Shown here: one piece after another, positions 1-7,629 of the stretch
Numbering within the stretch: the stretch's first letter is position 1
How the letters are laid out: every line of letters starts with the position of its first letter
DNA from: Cudoniella acicularis
Taxonomy: Eukaryota > Ascomycota > Leotiomycetes > Helotiales > Helotiaceae
NCBI GenBank assembly: GCA_013054445.1
Contig: JAAMPI010001585.1
Location: 1-12,627 of the forward strand
Reading direction: 5' to 3'
Length of the DNA: 12,627 nt
Translations under genes and position numbers: made by a program
The notes under the pieces: model-generated
Databases searched by the model: none
What the model saw: the letters and a program-made list of their open reading frames with translations, nothing else
What the model was told of the DNA's origin: nothing

Positions 1-375
1 AAAGGAAGGATGGATTTAAGGCGTCAAAAAATGTACAGTAAGCAAGCGCTAGCTCGTATCTTGGATGTTATGATAGGGTAGTAGTTAGTTGTGGGATTGT
101 TTTTGAGGTGATGAGGGTTATGTAAGGTGATGAGGTGAGGTTGTATCCGGTGAAGTAGAGGATCAATTAGGTAAGAAAGTACAGTATGTTTGTTCATTCG
201 TTTTGTGATTCCACTAGTATTTTACGTGGTGTTGTTGTTTGTGCCTTTTTTGGGTTTGTCTTGTCTTGGCTAAGTAAGGGTTCAAGGCAATGAGCTGCAA
301 GTGCGCGCTCACTACCTCGTACCGGGGATGTTGCTATTGTGTCACGGTGAGATTTATTTGTAAGGCGAAAAGATG

Positions 376-415
376 AGGTGAGGTGAGGTGCGGTGAGGTG
401 CGGTGAGGTGCGGTG
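376..415. repeat. GGTG minisatellite, 5-bp unit (8 copies)
   Basis: Eight consecutive 5-mers of the form [A/C]GGTG. The last five alternate CGGTG and AGGTG, making a higher-order 10-bp unit. Related GATGAGGTGAGG sequence lies at 129-140, so the neighbourhood is generally GGTGA-rich. Confidence 0.9.
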
Positions 416-516
416 AGTACTGTAATTAATGTCAGGGAGTGTTCTATGGAGTGAGGAACTATGAGTAGCTGGGTAGGTGTTATTCGGCCGCAAGGCGGCG
501 TAATCTCACGATATAT

Positions 517-550
517 ATGTCCGTGAGGAACGGAAGGATGGGACGGACAT
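517..550. repeat. Inverted repeat, 8-bp arms
   Basis: ATGTCCGT (517-524) and ACGGACAT (543-550) are perfect reverse complements 18 nt apart. Arms this short may be chance. Confidence 0.5.
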
Positions 551-811
551 ACCAACACACTGCTAGTACACGATGGTTGGTTTATTTTGTTCGGGATTGG
601 AAATTGAGTAAGTATGTAGGTATGATTACTGTTTTTTTCCTCTTTGTGCTTGTCTGATATACGAATTTTTGTTTTTGTTGATTGAGATTTTAGATTTTTT
701 TTGGTTTGCGCATGTACTGTATCCCTGTAATATTTCCCCTTTTTTCGTGTCAAGAAGTCAAGACGTCAAAGCAAGCATAAGGCTCTCTTCCACACTAAGA
801 TATCCCCTCCA

Positions 812-831
812 TCACTCACTCACTCACTCAC
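812..831. repeat. TCAC microsatellite, 5 copies
   Basis: Five perfect TCAC units in a pyrimidine-rich, non-coding stretch. Confidence 0.95.
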
Positions 832-1325
832 AAAAACACAAATCTCCCATTCGCGCGCATACAACACGCACTACCTTTAGCCTCAGCGATCCCAAGATCT
901 TCCCTCCTCCAGCAATTCCCGAGCCCTAAATAAAAATCTCTGCCTCCCACACAAGGACAAGGACACGAACACGGACTTAAGCCTTACAGCCTCACTCAGC
1001 CGTGTCATTGACGCGTCCCCTGCAAGCTAAAATTTCCTAAGGCTCAGTTTTAGTCTCTTGGGGGCAGAGCCAAAGGCAAATCTAGGTCGGCACACTGTAA
1101 GGCTGAATGAACTCTATCTCGTTTCCCTATGAATTTAGTTAAGGCTATCTCGTACTCGGTTCTCGGTTTGTATTTTGGTTGAGTTGTTAGTAGTTTAGTA
1201 GGCTGATTGAGCTACTTTTTTGTATTCTAAAAGGCGAGCAGAGGTCTAAAGTAGTGAAATAGCTCCTCGCGTAACCTATGACGCGTTGACGTAGCGGTAT
1301 CTAGCGCAAGAGGCCAGAGCCAGAA

Positions 1326-1358
1326 ACTGCAAAACTGCCGCTGCGTAGTTCTTGCAGT
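1326..1358. repeat. Inverted repeat / hairpin, 11-bp stem
   Basis: ACTGCAAAACT (1326-1336) is the exact reverse complement of AGTT plus TTGCAGT (1347-1358) once a single C at 1351 is bulged out. The loop is 10 nt (1337-1346). It is non-coding, with no poly-T tail after it and no known family. Confidence 0.6.
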
Positions 1359-3172
1359 AGTTAGTAATATGGTGTCGGCTTTTGAACTATGCATAGGAAT
1401 GGAAATTGCCGGCTTTTGAGGAACTTTATTTAAAGGGGAGAGAGGGCTGAGCGCGCACGCGTGCGGCTCGGGAGAAGGGGATGAGGTAATGTTAGTGTGT
1501 CAGTGCTTTTTTTTCTTGGACGCTAATTTAGTTAAGGCGTTTGAAGTTTAAGGGGAGAAGGTTCGTGCTTGGCTGGCCGCTGAAGGCTTGCGCGTGCGCA
1601 TTTACTGTTTTGGGAAGGAGGGAAGGTATTGTGGGATTTGTGGAAAGGGGGAGGCGCAAGGAAGGAGAGAGCCGTGGTCCGTGTGCTTGGCTGGCGAGGG
1701 GAAGAGGGCCGAGAATGGCAGTGCCGAGGTTTCAAAAAGGCAGGTACAGGAATTTTCTACTGTTTTTGAAAAGGTTTGGAAAAGGGAGGGTTCCTGGGCA
1801 GCTGGCGAGCTGTCAGGATGGATTGTTCCGTCATTCATCTGTGACTCTGTAAGAGAGCTTCAAGTTATTTAAGTGAAGCGAAATGCCGAGAACTTCAGAG
1901 ATCTATGACAAAAGACTCTTCTTGCGCTTCATGATCGTCTTCATTTCATTGAGCATTTCCGCGGAGAAATACGGCTGTCACGGAAGATTTTTGACACTGG
2001 ATGCTTGGTCGCCAGCTAGGCTCGGAAAAAACTGAGATTTCTTTTAATTTTTGTTACTTGATGGTTTCTGTCAAGAGCTCAGCAGGCCTTGCCAAGATAC
2101 CTAGCAAGGCGGAAAACACCAAATTTCAGCTGTTGAGCTAAGGGTGTAGGAATTTTTCTGTGTTTTGACAAAGAGGTGCGAGTGTTCTTGCTATGGAAAA
2201 ATAGGTTACCTATCCGAACGGAAAGACAAGGCAAGAAGAGCACAGTCATTCAAGTAAAGAAAAAAAGACGACATACTTCAATATCTCCGGGGCGAATTTC
2301 TCTGATCGGATCAAATGCCCCGATTTGCCCCCCTCCTTACCCCAGATTTTCGGAATTTTTAGTCGACTAGCTACTGTAGCACCACATGTGCTTTTACGGT
2401 ACAGTATGTCAAGAAGCAGCCCTATCAAAGACACTTACCTGCACTTGTCGATCCGATCTAGTTTCCAAGATCTTATATTACATGCATTTCGGGTATTTAA
2501 CCAATGAGGTGGAAATGGTGTGTGCGTCATGTGAAAAGGGGGAAGTTTAAGCTTTGGGTGAGGAATAGGAGACACGGGTTGACCTCATAAGTGGATTACT
2601 GTTCAAGAGGTTTGAAGGTTTAGACGTAGCGGGAGCTATGCCAGTAGCTGCACCTTTGTTGTCAGCACCTTCAGCTCTCCAGAGTCAACTCTAATAGGAA
2701 CGTTTTACTTGATTAGGGGATTGTAGTGAACGTGTCAAGTTTTCGGGGTTTACTTTAACTTTGAGGAGAGTACTATAGCTGAACAATGCACCAGTGGTCA
2801 TATATAGGCGATTATTCAGCTTTAAGTGAAGTGAGTAGCTTGAGGTTTCTGAATCTTGATTCTGGTTCTCTTTTTCGTCAACCTGGATTGAGCATATGGG
2901 CAGCGGGTTTGGGTTCTTAGAGTTTTATCTCATACACCGAAATGCGAGGAGGGTACAGGCAGGTACTTAGTGCGGGGGAGGGCACAAGTGTACCTATCTA
3001 CGAAGTATCATCCGTTGCAGTAGCGGCATGTTGTCTTCAAGTCCACTATTTAAGCTCCACATCAAACTATCAAAGTTGATCAGATCAGACTGATCTACTC
3101 AGGGAAATTCCATTTCATGCTTTCGCCTTGCAGTTAGCTAGTCTCGAGCCACTTCAACTGTCTGTCGTGAAG

Positions 3173-3440
3173 CCGGAAGGGAAGATCACCTCGTCCGTTC
3201 GCAACTCGGTTTTTTCTTCAAGTGAAAGAGAGAAAAAAAGAGGGTGGACGATCCGATCATCTAGAGTGTTCTCACAAACTCAATCTCAAGTCCAAAGTCT
3301 CCGGTACAGCCCTATGGGAAGGATGATCGCCTCGTCCGTTCGCAACTCAAATCCTTTTTTCCAAGTGAAAAAGTAATCGACGATCTCATCATCCAGGGTG
3401 CTCTTTTAAACTCAAACGCTACTTTAAAGTCCCTATGTGA
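3173..3440. repeat. Diverged direct repeat, about 140-bp unit, two copies
   Basis: CCTCGTCCGTTCGCAACTC occurs at 3189-3207 and again at 3330-3348, a spacing of 141 bp. The similarity continues through a poly-T/CAAGTGAAA block, GACGATC..ATCATC (3247 and 3379) and CTCA..AAAGTC (near 3280-3298 and 3409-3432), with small indels. A weaker third copy may follow near 3468-3545 (GGTACAGCCTTACG, CTGAATCTCAAAGTC). No gene is supported here; the short plus-strand frame across it (3128-3376) is probably chance. Confidence 0.75.
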
Positions 3441-3735
3441 CGGGAAAAGCCATTCTCGTTACATTGGTACAGCCTTACGAAACGGCTCGAGTTGCGATCT
3501 AGACCAGCCGTCTGGCCCTGGACCTGAATCTCAAAGTCAATCTTCTCTTCAAAACATAAGTGTTCCTCCCTTTGGTAAGTACCTGCAAACACCTGTGCAA
3601 TTCAAACCGAGAGCTTGAGAGAGAAAGTTTGATCTTGGTCCTGGGTCCATATGTACAGGCTGGCACATGCGATCCAAATGACGGGTAACAAGTCACAGAT
3701 AGGCTAAGGTAGCCTCATAGCAAGACTTCTTGCAT

Positions 3736-4107
3736 CTAGAATCCTGTATCTACAGTACATACATACGGAGCCAGTGCTCCAGTAATACCATGAGATGGAA
3801 GTGTTGCATCGTGAGGATCTAGATCAGATGGTATTTTTGCAGTCGGATCTGAGGATCTCGAATAGGGGTTAATGGATGGTTGAGATGACTTTCTGCTTGA
3901 ACGCTCTTGGCAGGTCGTGAGCGGGGAGCCGGTGTTTTGAATTTTGGGATCGATGAGCTCGTGACTTTTTTGAAGAGATGAGGTGAATGTTTTGATCGTC
4001 TGAGTGGACCGTGCCGTTGAGGGTTTGTGCTGCTTTTTGAGTTTGAGTTTTGAAACGAGATCGAGATATTCATACTTCGGGTGATGAAAGGGAGTGAATG
4101 GGTGCAT
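3736..4107 (-). CDS. Possible hypothetical protein (weak)
   Basis: An ATG-started open frame of 123 codons, with an in-frame TAG just upstream. It begins 73 bp beyond the bestrophin stop on the same strand. No domain is recognised. The product is polar (Ser/Thr/Lys/Pro-rich) and ends in ITGALAPYVCTVDTGF. A consensus splice donor (GTATGT, after ..GALAPY) sits near the end, so a further exon to the left is conceivable, but no acceptor gives a recognisable continuation. A second frame on this strand is also open (3819-4073), because the strand is T-poor and low in stops, which weakens the case. It could simply be 3' flank of the bestrophin-like gene. Confidence 0.22.
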   Translation of the reverse strand: MHPFTPFHHPKYEYLDLVSKLKLKKQHKPSTARSTQTIKTFTSSLQKSHELIDPKIQNTGSPLTTCQERSSRKSSQPSINPYSRSSDPTAKIPSDLDPHDATLPSHGITGALAPYVCTVDTGF

Positions 4108-4180
4108 TAATTTTAAGTTATGTCTGTATTTTGTATTCAAGAACTAAGAACGCTACAAAACACACACTCAAAACCCCTAA

Positions 4181-6167
4181 TCACACAGAAAGCACCCTCT
4201 CTTCACTCCTCCTCTCCTCACTCCTCCTCTCAATACTCAACCTCCTCGTCTCCCCAATAACAACCTTCGCCTTCAACGCCTGCATAATCTCCTCCTTACT
4301 CCTCTTCCCCCAATCCTCCGCGGAACTATTACTCAGCGGCCACAAAACCCTATTACTCTCCTTCCCGTCTGTCATCAACTGCACAAACTGGCCATCAGCA
4401 CGATACTGACTCATCACCACATCCAAATCCTTCCTCAACTCATTGCAATAGTGATCTAGCGGTAAATCATTGACTGCGTTTCCGAAGGGGTTTTCAAGCT
4501 CCGTGCCGATGGCTTCGAGTCCCAGCATGATGTAGGCGGCGGCCATGGTTCCAGGGATCGTGTTCCAGCCTAGGAAGCTGTAGAGTTGGAAGGGAAGGAG
4601 GTAGACGTAGAGGATTACGATTTGGGAGATTATGATGCCGTAGCCGACGGGGAGGGGCGTGGTGAGTACGCGGTCTGCGGAGGCGAGCGTGTCTGTGAGG
4701 GCGGCTATGGAGTTCACTGTTTTTGTCAGCTTTATAACATTTGAATAAGATGGGATTATTGGACAACGTACTGACTTGCCCGTAAATGATTGTACTAGTC
4801 ATCGTGCCATTATTAATGGTCATTTCAAAATAAGCACTCAAATACAATATCACTTCATACGGTAGATTCCCTGTTGGTCTAATAGACCTCTTTATCGCTT
4901 TCCTTGGATTGCTTTCTGCGACGTTGAGGCCGAGATATTCTCCGAATTCCTTCCAGCGGTTCTTCTTTGGTTTGGGGTCATGCAGACCGGGGTGCTCGGC
5001 TGATTTTGCAAAGGTGTCGAGGTGCGAGACGAGGGAGACGAGGTCAGGATAGAAGGTGTACGGCTCGAAGCGGAGGCGGTGTTTCGTGGATACGGCGAGG
5101 GCGTGGATGAGGTTTATTGCTGTGCTGTGGGATTGAATTGGTTAGAGGGTTGTTGGAGAAGGAGGGTTTGGGAATGGGAGGTACATTTTATCAAGTAAGT
5201 CTTGCTTCCCGACATCCCCTGGGCGCTCCTGTATATGAACCCATATGTAGCGCGCAAGATTCCGTCCTTGAACCGCAAGACTCGCCCATGCTCTTCGTCC
5301 TTCAGAGTACCTAAAGCCAGAAAATTAGAAGTGTCTGCGCTGCGGATTTAAGAGAGCATACCGTTCGTAGGCTGTTGAGCCGCGAAAACTGAGTGACAAG
5401 CCGACCACAAAACCGAGAATCGTCAGGAGTATACTCGAGACACCCACTATAGTAGAGATGATTAGAGGTTGTTTTATTACGGAATGCTTGGAGTTTTACA
5501 TGGGGTTGAAGAGTGCTTTGCGGCGGCGGTAATGATAACTGCCCATAATGTAATCATGAACATCGGCAAAAGCATCCGTGGGGTAATACTGCCGTGAAGG
5601 CGTAGAAAGGTTGGCCATTTCGAATGTGTTTCCAGATCTCGAGGGCCGACCTGCAATGTCAATCCAGTTAGCAGAGTAAAACTAAGTAGAGAGAAGGAGA
5701 CTTGCAAAGTAACCATCAATATTGATATCAACATTAGGTATCTTCATATTAGCAACATTCGCCTGTATCTCAGCCGTATTTATCGACTTCATCTGCCCCC
5801 ATATTTGCGATCTTTGCGAACTTGAGAAAAACGGTTTGCGAGGGACTTTAGGAGGTGATTTACTCCCAGTTCCTGCCTCGATAGGGAGTTCATCTTCAGG
5901 AGAATTTGAAATAACTGGAGGTGTTGGTTCAGTGGCCACAGGGACTACTTCGGGAGAATCCTCTCCAATTGCAGGAAGTTCGGTCTTGTATTTTGGTGCG
6001 TCGACAATTGGGGCTGTTGACGAGCTACTACTGATATCGGGTGGAGGTGCGATTGTTGAGCTATCGACTGAGGTGATGATGGCAGCACCGCCGTCTGAAG
6101 AAAACCCTACACCACTGTCCGCTGTCGTAGCAACAGCGGGTGCATCTCCGCCTCCATCTGTTGACAT
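4181..6167 (-). CDS. Bestrophin-like (UPF0187) membrane anion channel protein
   Basis: Member of the bestrophin/UPF0187 family of chloride-type channels; the fungal members have no settled role. Six exons: 6167-5706, 5650-5500, 5446-5362, 5310-5185, 5124-4772 and 4716-4181. They give 570 aa, with all phases closing. ATG 6167 is the first after an in-frame TGA. Residues 1-150 are Ser/Pro/Thr-rich and acidic, likely disordered and longer than the core needs. The conserved core starts at VGPRDLETHSKWP (155), followed by LHGSITP, TM1 (about 178-195), TM2 (about 205-225, LGVSSILLTILGFVVG), FRGSTAYERYSEGRRAWA, NLARYIW, the soluble helical region with KEFGEYLGLN, TM3 (about 413-435) and TM4 (about 445-463). 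TM4 runs into ELENPFGNAVNDLPLD, the bestrophin ENPFG motif that forms the Ca2+ clasp in animal members. The C-terminus carries an RSEER repeat. Intron 1 is GC-AG; the others are GT-AG of 51-60 nt. Confidence 0.94.
4203..4232 (-). repeat. 15-bp tandem duplication in the bestrophin-like C-terminus
   Basis: TCACTCCTCCTCTCC (plus strand) is followed at once by a copy differing at the last base. It is in frame and encodes the repeated RSEER at the end of the bestrophin-like protein. The pyrimidine-rich context suggests slippage. Confidence 0.8.
5651..5705 (-). other. GC-AG intron 1 of the bestrophin-like gene (55 nt)
   Basis: Donor GCAAGT (the consensus form of GC donors) follows TAC TTT, and acceptor TTGCAG precedes GTC. 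The branch is TGCTAAC. This joins ..NIDGYF to VGPRDLETHSKWP in phase 0. The nearby GT dinucleotides (GTTACT, GTCTCC) would throw the conserved core out of frame. Retention would hit a TAG within nine codons. Confidence 0.85.
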
Positions 6168-6169
6168 GG

Positions 6170-6203
6170 CCAATCAATTATTGGTCGAAAACCTCCTAAT
6201 TGG
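6170..6203 (-). promoter_or_regulatory. CCAAT cluster just upstream of the bestrophin-gene start
   Basis: CCAATCAATTATTGG (6170-6184) is a CCAAT and its inverse ATTGG around a 5-bp centre. It ends 2 bp before the start codon of the bestrophin gene. A third pentamer (ATTGG on plus) lies at 6199-6203. CCAAT is the HAP-complex core in fungi, but a position this close to the ATG is probably within the 5'UTR, so regulatory function is doubtful. Confidence 0.25.
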
Positions 6204-6766
6204 GTTTCGAGAGATTCGCAAAATCGAGAAACAATGTATTACCCAAGGAAAGAAAACAGGTAGGTATTAAGTATTTGTTGGAAATGCCATACTGTTATAC
6301 CCTTGCATTCACGAAGTCCCGTGAGTTCCTGCCCAAACCCCACCATGCGTTGTGACTATTGTCTCAAATAATTCCCACATCCTCTCCACAGTCTTACATC
6401 TTATCCTATCAAGGCTACACAAGTATTTTATTAAGCCGAAAAACTGCCGATCTATAGATTTTTGTGAACAAGCCCGCATTTATGCAACTGAAAGCACCGA
6501 AAATACCCAATAAAGTGATGAGTCCTACGCACACATTTAAAAAATTCGACCTCGTAAGGCAAAAGTGAGCGAGATTTGTGTGATGGTGGTACCTGAACAG
6601 CCAGCCCAGATTCTACATCATTCCCACAAAACTGCAGTGCTTCCGATAGATCAGCGTTTACTAATTTATAATTGGCTTGAAATTTTTACACATAAATGCC
6701 TTAAAGTCTAGTATGACCTCCAGATACTAGAAGTAGACTACCAGATTGGTTTCTTTCTTTCACGGG

Positions 6767-6786
6767 ACTCCGGAACTCCGGAACTC
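6767..6786. repeat. Short tandem repeat, 8-bp unit
   Basis: ACTCCGGA is repeated twice and followed by ACTC, so 2.5 copies. Each unit contains the palindrome TCCGGA. Confidence 0.85.
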
Positions 6787-7187
6787 TATTATTATTCAAG
6801 TAGAAAGAGCTTACTGATGCATTGTATTGGATCTAATCCTATTCCATTAAAAAACCTTAGATCCCCTCAATTGAATGGATATTTCTGCGTGGACGATGAA
6901 GTAGACCTTCTCCGATGACCCCGTTGACCCGCCCCCTTTTTCTCGCTTACCACCACTCACCCAATCAGCTTCACGCATAACAAACACACGCCTCTTCTCG
7001 AGGGAGACCACCTCAACTAAACGCCTAATGTATTAAAATCAAACTTGCCCATAAAGCGAGTTCGTAAACAACTTTCGTTTAGATTGAAATTGCCAAGTTC
7101 AAACAAAAGATATAGATGTAACTCTTACTACAATCGAACAACACGAACACGTTGACTCCATACACCGCGTACTCTGAACTGACCGAG

Positions 7188-7224
7188 GCCGTGTGGAGGA
7201 TGCCGTGTGGAAGATGCCGTGTGC
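7188..7224. repeat. Short tandem repeat, 14-bp unit
   Basis: GCCGTGTGG recurs at 7188 and 7202 and, as GCCGTGTGC, at 7216. This gives an exact 14-bp period (unit GCCGTGTGGARGAT), two full copies plus a partial third. It is non-coding and probably arose by replication slippage. Confidence 0.85.
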
Positions 7225-7629
7225 TTCTTTTTATCTGAGCCAGTCAGCATACCGCACTTACATACGTACCTAGAATTTTGAGACAACAAGCGGGAAGGAG
7301 AACGCGGAACGGAGTGGAAGCGGAAACAAAGAAAAAAGATGTCTAAGATTGAAAGAAGAAACCTCAGTTGTCAAACTCCGTTATCTGCTGAGGTCTGTTG
7401 CCCCTGGGGGCTTCAAAACACTACTAGAGATGATGGATGGTTGCACGGAGACCTCTCACTCAATTGTCGTTGTTTATCTAGTCATCAATACACAAATGAT
7501 GCATTCCCTAGCACAGCTAAGCCAACTTTTTCTCCACCGAAACTTCCGGTCAGATCAGGAATGCTCTTTTCATCCATTGATTCGCAGACGCAAGCATGCA
7601 ATGCGTCAATGCGTCCGTCAATCATCAGT

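Larger units (their letters stand above)
1..3735. other. Gene-poor region, no supported CDS
   Basis: About 3.7 kb in which both strands carry only short open frames (60-139 codons) that overlap each other and match nothing I recognise. The sub-region 740-930 is pyrimidine-rich on the plus strand, like a fungal 5' leader, but no coding frame follows. The sub-region 1540-1870 is purine-rich, with open frames on both strands. I see no transposase, reverse transcriptase, terminal repeats or tRNA. Only the simple repeats and hairpins listed separately stand out. Confidence 0.6.
6168..7629. other. Intergenic: UFD2 3' end and bestrophin-gene promoter
   Basis: About 1.46 kb with no gene I can support. 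It should carry the UFD2 3'UTR on its right side and the bestrophin-gene promoter on its left. Plus-strand open frames of up to 146 codons (7339-7779) lie here and overlap the UFD2 3' end antisense, but show no domain and are likely chance. Short tandem repeats at 7188 and 6767 and a CCAAT cluster next to the bestrophin start are listed separately. Confidence 0.6.

Noticed and set aside
266..330. tRNA-like words (TGGCTAAGTAAGG, GGTTCAAGG)
   Set aside because: The A-box-like and B-box-like words are only about 10 bp apart and no acceptor stem pairs around them.
1541..1872. Overlapping open frames on both strands in purine-rich DNA (e.g. 94 codons at 1588)
   Set aside because: Both strands and several frames are open because the purine bias makes stops rare. 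No domain is visible, and the start codons are non-ATG or weak.
2086..2110. 7-bp inverted repeat GCCTTGC/GCAAGGC
   Set aside because: The arms are too short to separate from chance and nothing nearby gives it a role.
1731..2180. Apparent diverged repeat between about 1743-1775 and 2145-2178 (both with AGGAATTTT and CTGT..TTTTGA)
   Set aside because: The match is short, T-rich and gapped, and could be chance. A dot-plot would be needed.
3082..3096. Palindrome AGATCAG-A-CTGATCT
   Set aside because: It has a one-base centre and cannot form a useful hairpin loop. Several GATC-type words nearby make it likely by composition.
5722..6270. Plus-strand open frame of 182 codons
   Set aside because: It is the antisense shadow of bestrophin exon 1, Gly/Ser-rich only because that exon is Ser/Pro-rich.
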